The notes beneath the pieces are model-generated. The model was given only the letters and a program-made list of their open reading frames with translations, was not told where the DNA came from and did no database searches. The position numbers and the translations under genes were made by a program. Below are positions 25,885 to 36,083 of a stretch of DNA of 64,000 nt, piece by piece (position 1 is the first letter of the stretch; every line of letters starts with the position of its first letter). Where the stretch lies: the NCBI GenBank assembly GCA_964444665.1, contig CAYUIE010000004.1, positions 186,001 to 250,000 of the forward strand, given 5' to 3'. The stretch is from CAYZTY01 sp964444665. Its GTDB lineage: Bacteria; Planctomycetota; Phycisphaerae; Sedimentisphaerales; CAYZTY01.

Positions 25885-27069
25885 ATGCGTGCTCGCGTAA
25901 TCCTTTTGCTCATAACAATTACAGTTCTGCTCGAAGGCGTTTCTCCGGCCCAGGAACCTGCCGATGTAAATTTGCCTGCTGTGCCGTATGTTGCCGAGAT
26001 AACGGGCTCAAATATAAACACCCGCTCGGGGCCCGGTATGAACTATTATCGATGCGGCAAACTCAGCAAGCCCGACAGAGTAACAGTTGTCGGGCACAAA
26101 TCCGGCTGGTCCAGCATTGTTCCTCCGCCCGGCAGTTTTTCCTGGATATCAAAACAATATCTAAAAACTGATCCAAAGAACCCAATCCTCGGCGTCGTTA
26201 CGGCAGACGAGGTGCGCGTCTGGGCCGGTTCTGCACTTGTTGAGCCAATACACTCTGCAAGTCTGCAAATAAAACTCAACATCGGCCAGACTGTCGCGCT
26301 AACGGGAGAAGAAAAAAGCGGCTATTGTAAAATTGTCCCGCCTGAAGGCGCCTATTTATGGGTAAGCACACAATACACAAGATATCTCAATCCCCTCGAT
26401 GATATAGAAATTAAATATGCAGAACCGCAACCCACCTATGAAGTTCCTGAGCTTAAGCCGGAACCTGGGCCACAACCAAAGGAAACTCCCCCAACAATAC
26501 ATCAGCCCGAGGATAAAATACTTAAGAAATACTATGATCTTGAGAAACAGATCGAGGCCGAGCGAGAAAAACCTGTAACCGAACAGGATTACGGCAGTAT
26601 TAAAGAGGCTCTTACCGAAATTGTCAACAAGGCAAACAGCCACAAGGCCGGTCGCTATGCCAAGTTCCAGCTCGAACGTATAAACCGTTTTGAGATTGCA
26701 CGCAATGCAAGCGAGAAGATTCAAGTGCAGGACAAGCAACTGGCCCAGTTAAGAGAAGAGATTCGAAAGGCCGGTCAGGACCGGCTGGCACAGGTGCGGG
26801 ACCTCGGTAGATTCACGGTGATTGGGCAGCTTCGCCCCTCACAGGTTTATAACCTTCAATCAGGCCTGAAACGGTATCTGCTGCTCGATGAAAGTCAAAA
26901 GGTGCTTTGCTATAGCCAACCGGCTGATGAGGCACAAGGCATTGATCTAACCAGCCTTATGAACTCCAAGGTTGGCCTGGTCGGACGGATAAAAACCGAC
27001 CCTCAGTGCAGTGTACCTTTAGTAATATTTAACCAGATCGAGCGAATAATCACCTCAGAAATAAAGTAG
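25885..27069 (+). CDS. Exported protein with two bacterial SH3 domains
   Basis: An Sec signal peptide (RARVILLLITITVLLEG, ending at about Ala22-Gln23) is followed by two SH3b domains (about 30-100 and 105-175). Both carry the NTRSGPG/VRVWAGS type turn and the YLWVS/FSWIS end motif. SH3b modules commonly bind peptidoglycan or surface peptides. A proline-rich linker, a helical/coiled-coil segment (about 210-300) and a beta-rich C terminus follow. ATG 25885 is used because GGGAG is 7 bases upstream; the frame opens earlier at 25810. 394 residues. Periplasmic envelope role inferred; no enzyme domain seen. Confidence 0.82.
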   Translation: MRARVILLLITITVLLEGVSPAQEPADVNLPAVPYVAEITGSNINTRSGPGMNYYRCGKLSKPDRVTVVGHKSGWSSIVPPPGSFSWISKQYLKTDPKNPILGVVTADEVRVWAGSALVEPIHSASLQIKLNIGQTVALTGEEKSGYCKIVPPEGAYLWVSTQYTRYLNPLDDIEIKYAEPQPTYEVPELKPEPGPQPKETPPTIHQPEDKILKKYYDLEKQIEAEREKPVTEQDYGSIKEALTEIVNKANSHKAGRYAKFQLERINRFEIARNASEKIQVQDKQLAQLREEIRKAGQDRLAQVRDLGRFTVIGQLRPSQVYNLQSGLKRYLLLDESQKVLCYSQPADEAQGIDLTSLMNSKVGLVGRIKTDPQCSVPLVIFNQIERIITSEIK

Positions 27070-27091
27070 AACAAAGCCGATTAAGACAGCA

Positions 27092-30000
27092 TTAGTTCCG
27101 CCCGGGACTCTTGCCCGTCGCGGCGGGCTTGCTTCCGAGAATTCCGAGTGTTTGCTTGATTACGGGCAGAGTCGTAATTTCTATTTCCGCGTCGTTAAAA
27201 TGACCGGCGACCTTCATTTCGATGGCTGCCGGTGCCAGGCCCTCTGCAAGCGAGTCAAGCAATGAAGGTTCAGCCTCAAACCGCGAGCCACTGGCGGTAA
27301 AACTTAAATCAACGTTCTTGCTCAATAAATCCATTCGGCCGGAACCCCGAAAACAGAAAACCTTGCCCTGTATATCAATCTCCTTTAGAAGCAACTGGTT
27401 TTGTTTGATATAAGAATCAATAAACATATTCTCAAAGGCAAAATCGCCGGGCGCAGTCAATTTGAGCACGGAAAGCATTTTAGCCAGAATGGACAGTCTG
27501 CCGACCTGCATATCACGGATGCTGAGCTGAAGCCTGCCCGTGCGAGCCGAATCATCTCCCGACAGACCGAGAACAGACAGCGAGCCACTCATTCGCCCAC
27601 TTGTATATTCGTGGTCGTGGTTCTCATCGCCGGGCTGTTGCATCAGGAATTTTTTGAGGTCTATATTCTCAAAGCCGAGCCAGGCATTGTAACCCAAAGC
27701 ACCTTCGGTCAATTGCCTAAGTTCGAAATCAGCTGTAACTCTGCCGTCGTAACAATCAGCAACAAAGTTTCTGGCTGTCCAGGTTCCTTCATCAGGGTCG
27801 TAATTAATCCTGGTTTTAGCTCTTGATAAAGGTCTGCCTTTAATTGTAAGCTCTTCTGCGCGCAAACTTACATCGGCCCTTGAAAAACCGAGACCTTCAA
27901 GATACAGCCATTTCATATCCAACACTCCATCCAGCCGATTTATAATTCCCTCAGGTCCGAAGGCACAATCCTTTAATATCACCTTACCAGAAAAATCAAC
28001 GCAATCTCGTCCGCCATCGGCTTTAAATATCTTCAGACTCTCAACGTCCAAATCAAACCGCCCCGAGGGAGAAATATCTTCATAAACATTCGGCACAACA
28101 ACATCAAGAACCGCCTCAAGCCGCCGGTCGAAAGGAATATTTTGAGCGTAAAAATTAAACTCTCCCGCTTGAAAATCCTCATCGCCCAGATCAAGCCGGC
28201 CGTTTAGTTTTAACTCTGCCGTATCTTGCCCCGGCAGTATCAGACCTGACGCAACAGCCGTAATATCATTCAAATAGATGCCTTCCTTCGTTATTGTCAA
28301 AGTTCCCTTCAGGCCTTTAAGCGGATAAGAAAATTTTTCAAAATTGATATTGTTTCCGAAACAATTAACGATAATCCTGTACGCAGGACAATCAGCTGGG
28401 GCATTATGATTTAACTCGGCCGATATGTTTAATCTGCCTTGCCCTTTCAATTTTGCAAGCACCTTGGCCGGACCTTTAGAAAGGACGCGAACCAAATTAT
28501 CGTTAATCTCCAGTTCCTCCGCTCTCAAAAGCAGACAATAGCCGATTTTTTCATCCTCCAGAGCACGAGGCCAGACTCTGCCGCTCAGCGAGATACTACT
28601 TGTGCCGCAACGGCCCGTCAGCTCTTCAATCTGCAGCAGCTCATCGGTAACAATCGCCCTGCCGGTTACATCTGTAGCGGAAACTTGTGCCATAGGTAAA
28701 GGAAATGTATCGGAGCTGATTTTCTCAGCATCAAGTGTTACGTTGGCAATATATTCAACGGCATCTTCTTTCACTTCAGAGTTAAATACCTCAGCCTCTA
28801 CATTGATAAAACCATCAACCTCAAACTGCTCATAGAATCGCCTCTGGTGCTCAGGCAAAGCCGCCTTTAACATCGAGTCAATAAGAATATGCTCGGCATT
28901 AATCTGAATATCGTACTTCGGCCGGTCGGTGCGAAGTCCTGAAATTTCTCCATTGAAAGTTATCTGCCGGGATTCATACATCGAAGTAACACTGGAAATC
29001 CGTGCCGTGTCGTTTCCAATGGAAAATCGGCCGGACAGATTTTTCAGCGGGTAGGGAAAATGCACATATTGAGCACTGCCCCCAAGTAACTCAGCCGCCA
29101 GAGTGTGTTTCCGCCGACCTCCGGGCTGGTTGATAAAACTGTAGTCTATTCGCACAGCGCCGCTCGGAGAAAAAGTGTTCCAGAACTTCTTTTGTCTGCC
29201 GCTAAGAGCCCGATAAAGCTCATCATCCAAAGGTACATTCCGGCCGGCAATCTGAATTTGGCATTCCCAGTTTGGGCCAAAATTCTTTGAGTAACCGCTA
29301 ATAACAATTTCGTGGTCGCCATTTTTGCCGCGAAGACTGTTAAGAACAGCACTATTCGCTGTAAAATCTACGGAACCTTTCAGGCCGTCAATCTTATACG
29401 GGAATCCTTCATGGCAGAAAGAAACACCCCTGCAAACAAGCCTGCCCAGACAGTCCGTCTCCGAAAGCCCGTCAAGCCTGCCTTCCGCTATTAGCTCAAT
29501 ATCCACAAGGCCATTCGGATTGTACTGAGATAAAAATCTCTTTACAGATGGGCTAAACTCCTCCAAAAGCAGCCTATTGTACACAACTGCTTCTGCCATA
29601 GGCTCAGAGGTAAAAAGTAAATTATTAATTCTTGCCTGCACCTCGAAGCTGCCTTTCGCCGCCAAGTCATTCAAGGTCCCTGCTATACTAATCTGTGTAT
29701 TTTGACCCAACTGTCCATTGAGTTTTTTCACATAGATATTATCCTCATTGTACTCAAGCTCCACATTTAGATTACTCAGATTCCATAGGTTATCGAATGC
29801 GGGCAGGCGCAGTGATAAAAGTCCGCCTTGTAAAACAATCCTGCTACGTTCGCCACAAAGCCAGTATCCCCTAAGGTTGCCGAGCCGGCCGTCAGACAAA
29901 TCGGTCGTTGTTATGCTGAGGTTATATTGCTGTTTAGAATGTGCCTGTGAAAACTCTGCCTTGATGTCAAGCGAAAGAATTTCTTCCACGCCATCGTTCA

Positions 30001-30502
30001 CCTGTGGAGAGACCCTGCTACATTTAACTTTTCCTTTTTTAACAATTACAGCAGGCCACTTAGATGATATACGGTCTGCCCGAGGTGTTTTCAAACATTC
30101 GATGTTCCATCTGCCTGAGTCTGTGTCATACTGAGCATTCAGCATTAAATCTTCGACAGTAATCTCTTTCAAACGCGGCCGTAAAGTCAGCAAACTCGCG
30201 GCCTTGAAACGAACATTTACAGTACGCGCCTCAAGGATGGTGTTGTCGTACTTTTCCAGCCGGCCCGGTTTAATCAGCAGCTCATCAATTCTTACCGTCC
30301 CGTTGAGGTGAAAATCCACCCCTTCCAATATCACTTCTGCTGTGGTCAACTCCTGGATTTGTCTTACTGCTATCGGAAGCAGCAGTTTATTGCCGGCGTG
30401 GTTATAAAGCCACCATAGACAAACAGCGATACCAAGGCACGAAACCAGCCAAATAAAGGAAACTTTTTTAAGCCTTAGCGGCATCCCAAAACCATCCCTC
30501 AT
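27092..30502 (-). CDS. AsmA/DUF3971-like giant envelope protein
   Basis: A 1136-residue protein with one N-terminal membrane helix (about 13-32). The rest is repeated beta-rich segments of the AsmA/TamB type, with many short motifs such as ISIAGTLNDL, ISLSGRVWP and LKLNGRLDLG. AsmA-like proteins form long periplasmic grooves that carry phospholipids between membranes. The end has the AsmA_2-like segment MLSVLKL followed by a FRGSGRMDL element. The start is ATG 30502, or ATG 30484 (MPLRLKK). It lies 26 bases after purD, so it may be co-transcribed. Fits the outer-membrane biology implied by lptFG. Confidence 0.8.
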   Translation of the reverse strand: MRDGFGMPLRLKKVSFIWLVSCLGIAVCLWWLYNHAGNKLLLPIAVRQIQELTTAEVILEGVDFHLNGTVRIDELLIKPGRLEKYDNTILEARTVNVRFKAASLLTLRPRLKEITVEDLMLNAQYDTDSGRWNIECLKTPRADRISSKWPAVIVKKGKVKCSRVSPQVNDGVEEILSLDIKAEFSQAHSKQQYNLSITTTDLSDGRLGNLRGYWLCGERSRIVLQGGLLSLRLPAFDNLWNLSNLNVELEYNEDNIYVKKLNGQLGQNTQISIAGTLNDLAAKGSFEVQARINNLLFTSEPMAEAVVYNRLLLEEFSPSVKRFLSQYNPNGLVDIELIAEGRLDGLSETDCLGRLVCRGVSFCHEGFPYKIDGLKGSVDFTANSAVLNSLRGKNGDHEIVISGYSKNFGPNWECQIQIAGRNVPLDDELYRALSGRQKKFWNTFSPSGAVRIDYSFINQPGGRRKHTLAAELLGGSAQYVHFPYPLKNLSGRFSIGNDTARISSVTSMYESRQITFNGEISGLRTDRPKYDIQINAEHILIDSMLKAALPEHQRRFYEQFEVDGFINVEAEVFNSEVKEDAVEYIANVTLDAEKISSDTFPLPMAQVSATDVTGRAIVTDELLQIEELTGRCGTSSISLSGRVWPRALEDEKIGYCLLLRAEELEINDNLVRVLSKGPAKVLAKLKGQGRLNISAELNHNAPADCPAYRIIVNCFGNNINFEKFSYPLKGLKGTLTITKEGIYLNDITAVASGLILPGQDTAELKLNGRLDLGDEDFQAGEFNFYAQNIPFDRRLEAVLDVVVPNVYEDISPSGRFDLDVESLKIFKADGGRDCVDFSGKVILKDCAFGPEGIINRLDGVLDMKWLYLEGLGFSRADVSLRAEELTIKGRPLSRAKTRINYDPDEGTWTARNFVADCYDGRVTADFELRQLTEGALGYNAWLGFENIDLKKFLMQQPGDENHDHEYTSGRMSGSLSVLGLSGDDSARTGRLQLSIRDMQVGRLSILAKMLSVLKLTAPGDFAFENMFIDSYIKQNQLLLKEIDIQGKVFCFRGSGRMDLLSKNVDLSFTASGSRFEAEPSLLDSLAEGLAPAAIEMKVAGHFNDAEIEITTLPVIKQTLGILGSKPAATGKSPGRN

Positions 30503-30528
30503 GCCAAGGCTGCTGAAGATCTTGTGTG

Positions 30529-31800
30529 TTATCTTTTTAGCGCCTTCTCGGCAATATCATGACGATAATACGCCTCGTCAAACTTTATTTTCGCTACGGC
30601 ATCGTAGGCCGTGTCCTTTGCTTCCCTCACGGTCGCACCGAGAGCGGTTACACCAAGGACCCTGCCTCCCGCAGTAACAATTTCTCCATCTTTTTTAGCC
30701 GTGCCGGCGTGGAAAACCACGACATTCTTCATCGCCGATGCTTCATCAAGTCCGGTTATAACCTTGCCTTTTTTGTAATCACCGGGATAGCCTCCGGAGG
30801 CCATTACTACACAAACTGCAGTTTTGCTATCCCATTGAAGTGTAATCTTGTCCAACCGGGCTTGGCACACCGCCAGCATAACCTCGAGCAAATCACTTTT
30901 AAGTCGCGTCAAAATCGGTTGAGTCTCAGGGTCTCCGAAACGCACATTGAACTCGAGCACTCTCGGGCCACCTGCTGTAATCATAAGGCCCACATACAAC
31001 ACGCCTTTGTAAGGCGTGCCGCTACGATTCATCCCGTCAATTGTGGGCACCAGAATTTCACGCGTAATCTGCTTCATCAATTGCTCGGTTACTACCGGAG
31101 CCGGGCTGTAGGCTCCCATACCGCCGGTATTCGGGCCGGTATCACCATCGCCTATGGGCTTATGGTCCTGCGAGCTTTCCATCACATAGATATTTCGCCC
31201 GTCCACAAACGCCAGTATCGAGGCCTCTTCACCCAGCAACTTATCCTCAACAACCACTTCCTCCCCGGCCGGGCCGAATATTTTGGCACACATTATCTGT
31301 TCCGCCGCCAGAATCCCGTCGGAAGGCTCATCACACACAAAAACGCCTTTGCCTTTTGCAAGACCGGCCGCTTTTATGACTACCGCTTCGTCCCTGCTGG
31401 CGATGTAAGCTTTCGCATCTTCAAATCTGTCAAAAATTCTCGCTTCAGCAGTAGGGATAGAGTTTGCGCGCATAATCTGCTTTGAGAAGGACTTGTTCGC
31501 CTCAAGCTGTGCGGCCCTCGCCGTCGGGCCGAACGCCATTACTCCCGCTGCCTCGAAGGCATCAACAATACCGGCGGCAAGCGGTTCTTCAGAACCGACC
31601 ACCACCAGCTCAACATTCTGCTGACGAACAAAATCTACCAATTTATCTATCTCGCCGGCGGCTATATCCACGTTGGTTCCGCATTGAGCTGTACCGGGAT
31701 TACCCGGAGCAATATAAAGTTTGCCGAGATTCTCTGACTGGGCCAACTTCCAGGCCAAAGCATGCTCCCGACCTCCGCTACCCACTAATAGAACGTCCAT
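30529..31800 (-). CDS. purD: Phosphoribosylamine-glycine ligase
   Basis: Second step of purine synthesis: ATP, phosphoribosylamine and glycine give GAR. 423 residues, normal length. The N-terminal GSGGREHALAWKL segment is followed by the ATP-grasp region with KAAGLAKGKGVFV and the signature RFGDPETQ near residue 288. The ATG has GAGGAG upstream. The AsmA-like gene follows. purA, another purine gene, lies far away at 58.3 kb. Confidence 0.96.
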   Translation of the reverse strand: MDVLLVGSGGREHALAWKLAQSENLGKLYIAPGNPGTAQCGTNVDIAAGEIDKLVDFVRQQNVELVVVGSEEPLAAGIVDAFEAAGVMAFGPTARAAQLEANKSFSKQIMRANSIPTAEARIFDRFEDAKAYIASRDEAVVIKAAGLAKGKGVFVCDEPSDGILAAEQIMCAKIFGPAGEEVVVEDKLLGEEASILAFVDGRNIYVMESSQDHKPIGDGDTGPNTGGMGAYSPAPVVTEQLMKQITREILVPTIDGMNRSGTPYKGVLYVGLMITAGGPRVLEFNVRFGDPETQPILTRLKSDLLEVMLAVCQARLDKITLQWDSKTAVCVVMASGGYPGDYKKGKVITGLDEASAMKNVVVFHAGTAKKDGEIVTAGGRVLGVTALGATVREAKDTAYDAVAKIKFDEAYYRHDIAEKALKR

Positions 31801-31933
31801 TAGCTCTCCTCAATTCTGCTTATTTGTTAATTATCAACTGCCAGTGAGCAAACAATCTAACACAACCGACCGCCCCGCTCAAGTTTTCTATCCCAAAAGA
31901 TTTTACAACATCCCAAAACCGGTTATAAATTGC

Positions 31934-31962
31934 TTGACAACAATGCAGGCTGCCAATAAATT
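31934..31962 (+). promoter_or_regulatory. Sigma70-like promoter of gap
   Basis: Consensus TTGACA (31934-31939), 17-base spacer, TAAATT (31957-31962), 70 bases before the gap start codon. Confidence 0.7.
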
Positions 31963-32031
31963 GTTGCTTCTGTTTTTTAGTAAAGAAAATAACAAATAGC
32001 CTTATTTGCAGTCAAAAAAAGGAGGTATCCA

Positions 32032-33045
32032 ATGGCGGTCAAAGTTGGAATCAATGGTTTCGGGAGAATCGGAAGAGCTGTTACAAGAATCATTATGGAG
32101 CGAAAAGGCGCTCTGGACCTCGTAGCGGTTAACGACCTTTCAGACGCTAAGGTCTTGTCGCATCTATTCAAGTACGACTCGGTAATGGGCCCCTGGAACG
32201 GCACGGTTGAGGTCAAAGGTGACCAGCTTGTGATTAACGGCAAGGCCATCAAGGTCCTGGCGGTACGCAATCCTGCCGAGCTGCCCTGGAAGGATATGGG
32301 CGTTGAGATCGTGGTTGAATCGACAGGCATATTCCGAACACTCAGCTCGCCTAAAGGTGGATACGGCGACCACCTCAAAGCCGGAGCAAAAAAAGTGGTG
32401 CTGACCGTGCCGGCCAAAGATGATATAGAGGCCACAATCGTTTTGGGCGTTAATGATGAGATCCTGACCGCCAAGACACAATACGTCTCGAACGCAAGCT
32501 GTACTACAAATTGCCTGGCGCCCGTGGCAAAGGTCCTCAACGACTCATTCGGCATTAAGACCGGACTGATGACCACTATTCACGCCTACACCAACGACCA
32601 ACGCGTTGCAGATATGATTCATAAAGACCTTCGCCGTGCCCGTGCCGCAGCAGTCAATATTATCCCGACTACCACCGGTGCCGCAAAGGCCATCGGCAAA
32701 GTAATTCCCCAGCTCGACGGTAAACTCGACGGCCTCGCCATTCGCGTTCCGGTCCCGGTCGGCAGCGTTGTGGATTTGGCAGCAGAGCTTGAAAAAGATG
32801 CTACCGTCGATTCGGTCAACGCAGCCATGAAGGCAGCCGCCGATGGACCAATGAAGGGTATTCTTGTCTACTGCGACGAACCGATAGTCAGCAGTGACAT
32901 TATCAAAAATCCGGCTTCAAGCATTTTTGATTCACTGTGCACGATAGTTAAAGGCGATATGGTTAAAGTTCTCAGTTGGTACGATAATGAGTGGGGTTAT
33001 TCGTGCCGGACAGTCGATATTATGGAAAAGTTGGCAAAGATGTAA
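32032..33045 (+). CDS. gap: Glyceraldehyde-3-phosphate dehydrogenase, type I
   Basis: NAD-dependent glycolytic dehydrogenase. Rossmann motif GINGFGRIGR (6-15). Asp35 in VAVNDLSD favours NAD over NADP. Catalytic Cys157 in SNASCTTNCLAP. The C terminus WYDNEWGYSCR is conserved. 337 residues. An AAAGGAGGT ribosome site lies 6 bases before the ATG and a consensus promoter precedes it. It is followed by pgk and rpe on the same strand, so the central triose-phosphate genes are grouped. Confidence 0.97.
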   Translation: MAVKVGINGFGRIGRAVTRIIMERKGALDLVAVNDLSDAKVLSHLFKYDSVMGPWNGTVEVKGDQLVINGKAIKVLAVRNPAELPWKDMGVEIVVESTGIFRTLSSPKGGYGDHLKAGAKKVVLTVPAKDDIEATIVLGVNDEILTAKTQYVSNASCTTNCLAPVAKVLNDSFGIKTGLMTTIHAYTNDQRVADMIHKDLRRARAAAVNIIPTTTGAAKAIGKVIPQLDGKLDGLAIRVPVPVGSVVDLAAELEKDATVDSVNAAMKAAADGPMKGILVYCDEPIVSSDIIKNPASSIFDSLCTIVKGDMVKVLSWYDNEWGYSCRTVDIMEKLAKM

Positions 33046-33104
33046 CGAGTAAGCAAGTGAAGCTGAAGGACTAATCGAGAAATTTACGGAAGGCAGTAAA
33101 GTTT

Positions 33105-34343
33105 ATGGCCAAGAAAACCGTTGCAGATATCGATGTTAAAGATAAGAAGGTATTGATGCGGGTCGATTTCAATGTCCCGCTCGATGATAACGCGAGCATT
33201 TCGAGCGACGACCGAATTGTCAAGGCGCTGCCCACCATAAAGAATGTCCTCTCGCACGGCGGAGTCCTGATTCTGATGAGTCATCTCGGCAGACCAAAAG
33301 GCCAAAGGGATGATGGGCTCTCGCTTAAGCCCGTAGCAGACAGGTTATCCGAACTGCTTGGTAAGCCGGTAGTCTTCGCCGATGATTGTATAGGCCCGCA
33401 GGTAAAAACGCAGGCCGAGGCCCTTAAGCCGGGCCAATGTATGCTTCTTGAGAATCTGCGCTTCCACAAGGAAGAAACAATAAAAGACAAGGCGGCCAAG
33501 GAAGATACGCAGCTGCGGAAGGCAAAGGACGATTTTGCCGCTCAGCTTGCCGAGCTGGCCGACGTCTATGTCGACGATGCGTTCGGCACGGCACATCGGG
33601 ATAACGCCTCTATGTACACGGTCCCATCTCTTATGGAAGGAAAGGACAGGGTGATTGGATTTCTAATTGAGAAGGAACTTAAATTCCTCGGCGATACACT
33701 CCAGAATCCACAAAAACCCTTCACCGCCATACTGGGCGGCGCGAAAGTATCGGACAAAATCGGCGTCATCGAAAACCTAATCCCCAAAGTCGACCGAATC
33801 CTGATTGGCGGTGCAATGACATATACCTTCCTCAAGGCACAAGGGACAAACGTAGGAAAGAGTCTGTGCGAGGACGACTTTCTCGATAAAGCGAGCCAGC
33901 TTCTCGAGCAGGCTAAAGACGCAGGTTGCGAGTTGGTTTTACCCAATGACCATGTTGTCGCACGCGAACTTAAAGCCAACGCCGAACACAAGGTCGTCTC
34001 CGGGGATATTGATGCTGAGTGGGCTGGAATGGACATCGGCCCGGAGACCCAAAAAGTTTTCGCAGAAAAAATTGCCGACGTCAAAACGATTATGTGGAAC
34101 GGCCCGATGGGCATCTTCGAACTGCCGCCGTTCGACGAAGGGACGAAATATATTGCTCAGGCCGTTGCCCGGGCCACAAAGGCGGGCGCACAAAGTATCA
34201 TAGGCGGAGGCGACAGCGCAAGTGCCGTAAAAAAGCTCGGCCTGGAGAACGAAATAAGTCATATATCAACCGGCGGTGGGGCTTCACTTGAATTTATGGA
34301 AGGCAAAAAATTCAAGTGTATCGAAATACTCGATGAGAAATAA
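33105..34343 (+). CDS. pgk: Phosphoglycerate kinase
   Basis: Transfers phosphate from 1,3-bisphosphoglycerate to ADP. 412 residues. Signature RVDFNVPLD near residues 19-27, the MSHLGRPKG loop, and the C-terminal nucleotide-binding STGGGASLEFMEG. A GGAAGG site precedes the ATG. It contains a charged insert around residues 120-140 (KDKAAKEDTQLRKAKDDF), a length variation without effect on motifs. It lies 59 bases after gap and 37 before rpe. Confidence 0.97.
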   Translation: MAKKTVADIDVKDKKVLMRVDFNVPLDDNASISSDDRIVKALPTIKNVLSHGGVLILMSHLGRPKGQRDDGLSLKPVADRLSELLGKPVVFADDCIGPQVKTQAEALKPGQCMLLENLRFHKEETIKDKAAKEDTQLRKAKDDFAAQLAELADVYVDDAFGTAHRDNASMYTVPSLMEGKDRVIGFLIEKELKFLGDTLQNPQKPFTAILGGAKVSDKIGVIENLIPKVDRILIGGAMTYTFLKAQGTNVGKSLCEDDFLDKASQLLEQAKDAGCELVLPNDHVVARELKANAEHKVVSGDIDAEWAGMDIGPETQKVFAEKIADVKTIMWNGPMGIFELPPFDEGTKYIAQAVARATKAGAQSIIGGGDSASAVKKLGLENEISHISTGGGASLEFMEGKKFKCIEILDEK

Positions 34344-34380
34344 TACCAACCGGTAAGCTAAACAAGACGTAAGGCTGAAA

Positions 34381-35064
34381 ATGACTAATCTAAAGCTGCC
34401 AAAGCCCGGCACCATCGAAATTGTTCCTTCAATACTAAGCGCCGATTTTGCCAGGCTCGCCGATGAAATCGCACAGGTCGAGAATGCAGGTATAAATATG
34501 CTCCACCTTGATGTGATGGACGGCCATTTCGTACCGAATATTACCATTGGCCCGCCCGTAGTCGAGAAACTTCGAAAATACAGTCGGCTCCTCTTCGATG
34601 TCCACCTGATGTTAAGCGAGCCTGACAAATATTATAAGCTTTTTATCCAGGCCGGCGCCAACCACATAACTTTCCACGCCGAGACGGTCTCACAGCCGGA
34701 AAAAATTATAGACGCATTACACAATATAGGTGTTACAGCGGGTCTTTCTCTGAAACCCCAGGTGCCCGTTGAAACAATAGAAAATATCGCACCGCTGTGT
34801 GATATGATTATGGTAATGACGGTGGAGCCGGGCTTCGGAGGACAAGAGCTGATAGAACAGGCGGCAAAAAAATGCGTGCGCGTAAGGCAAATTGTCGGGG
34901 ATAAGGTCCGCATCGAGGTAGATGGCGGCATAAATGCCGACAACGCCGCCCGCCTGGTCTCCTACGGCGCCGATACACTGGTGATAGGCAATTCTATATT
35001 CTCGCAGCCCGACCGCCTTGCCGCGATAAACGAAATAAGAAAAGCCTGCACTTCTCCTTCGTAA
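34381..35064 (+). CDS. rpe: Ribulose-phosphate 3-epimerase
   Basis: TIM-barrel enzyme interconverting ribulose-5-phosphate and xylulose-5-phosphate. 227 residues. PSILSADFARL near the N terminus, HLDVMDGHFVPN with metal His and Asp residues, FDVHLM, the MTVEPGFGGQ loop and EVDGGIN with the second catalytic Asp. An N-terminal extension of about 10 residues is present. An AAGG site precedes the ATG. Probably in one operon with gap and pgk. Confidence 0.96.
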   Translation: MTNLKLPKPGTIEIVPSILSADFARLADEIAQVENAGINMLHLDVMDGHFVPNITIGPPVVEKLRKYSRLLFDVHLMLSEPDKYYKLFIQAGANHITFHAETVSQPEKIIDALHNIGVTAGLSLKPQVPVETIENIAPLCDMIMVMTVEPGFGGQELIEQAAKKCVRVRQIVGDKVRIEVDGGINADNAARLVSYGADTLVIGNSIFSQPDRLAAINEIRKACTSPS

Positions 35065-35144
35065 CTTTCATATCTGATTTGGTTTTGGACGGAGTTTATG
35101 GTAAAATGCGCAGCCGAACAGCCAAAACTAAGACGGGAACGATT

Positions 35145-35990
35145 ATGCCGGAGAAAAAAGATTCTCAGTGGAATGGCTTTTCTCTGAAGCCGAGAAAAGA
35201 AATGCCCAGCGGCCTTTGGCTCGCCTGCCCAAAGTGCCAGCACATGCTCCACAAAAAATCCGTCGAACAGAATCTGAATATCTGTCCCGAATGCGGCTAC
35301 CATTTTCGCATCGACGCCCAGACCCGAATCAACTATCTCGTCGATGAAGGTTCTTTTCAGGAGTTGCTTTCGGAGCTTAGTACATCCGATCCGCTCAACT
35401 TCAAATTCCGCGGCACAAGCTACAAGCAGCGAATCAGGACAAACGCGAAAAAAACACAGACCGCGGAGGCACTCAGGATTGGCAAGGCCTTCGTGAAAGG
35501 AAGAGGTGTGATGCTGGGGGTAATGGACTTCAACTTTCTGGGCGGCTCTATGGGCTCGGTGGTCGGGGAGAAGTTCTGCACGGCCGTCGACCATGCGACC
35601 GAGCAGTCGCTGCCGCTGGTTGTAGTAAGCTGTTCGGGCGGGGCCAGGATGCACGAAGGCGTAGTTTCGCTGGGACAGATGGCCAAGACGAGCGCCGCGC
35701 TGGCCAAATATGACGAGGCCAGCGGCCTTTTCATTTCCGTCATGACCGACCCGACAACCGGCGGTGTTACCGCAAGCTTCGCGATGCTCGGTGACGTTAT
35801 CATTGCCGAGCCGGACGCCCTTATTGGTTTCGCCGGCCCCAGAACAATTTACGAGACCATCAAGGTCGAACTGCCCGAAGGTTTTCAACGTTCGGAATTT
35901 CTGCTCGAGCACGGCTTCATTGATATGATTGTCAATCGCAAGGATTTGCGAAGCGAAATCGCCCGCCTTATCGACTACTGCGGAAAGTAA
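35145..35990 (+). CDS. accD: Acetyl-CoA carboxylase carboxyltransferase subunit beta
   Basis: Beta half of the carboxyltransferase that makes malonyl-CoA for fatty acid synthesis. Zinc ribbon CPKC (Cys28, Cys31) paired with CPEC, then the crotonase-like core with SCSGGARMHEG and TDPTTGGVTASFAMLGD. Start ATG 35145 is chosen because it places the zinc ribbon at the same distance from the N terminus as in E. coli AccD; in-frame starts at 35106 (ATG) and 35079 (TTG) are alternatives. The accA partner is not in the window. Confidence 0.94.
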   Translation: MPEKKDSQWNGFSLKPRKEMPSGLWLACPKCQHMLHKKSVEQNLNICPECGYHFRIDAQTRINYLVDEGSFQELLSELSTSDPLNFKFRGTSYKQRIRTNAKKTQTAEALRIGKAFVKGRGVMLGVMDFNFLGGSMGSVVGEKFCTAVDHATEQSLPLVVVSCSGGARMHEGVVSLGQMAKTSAALAKYDEASGLFISVMTDPTTGGVTASFAMLGDVIIAEPDALIGFAGPRTIYETIKVELPEGFQRSEFLLEHGFIDMIVNRKDLRSEIARLIDYCGK

Positions 35991-36083
35991 ATCTCATATC
36001 TCGAAGCAATTAACCTTGTCTTTCGCGGTTTCTTCTTCAATCCATCTTTGTTAATTTGTGAATTCTCATGAAATAAAACGCGC

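Noticed and set aside
30559..31485. Long plus-strand frame of 308 codons opposite purD
   Set aside because: It mirrors purD, whose motifs are complete. The antisense frame has no family motifs and no ribosome site.
34962..35912. Antisense frame of 316 codons over rpe/accD
   Set aside because: Shadow of strongly conserved genes on the other strand; composition is not protein-like.
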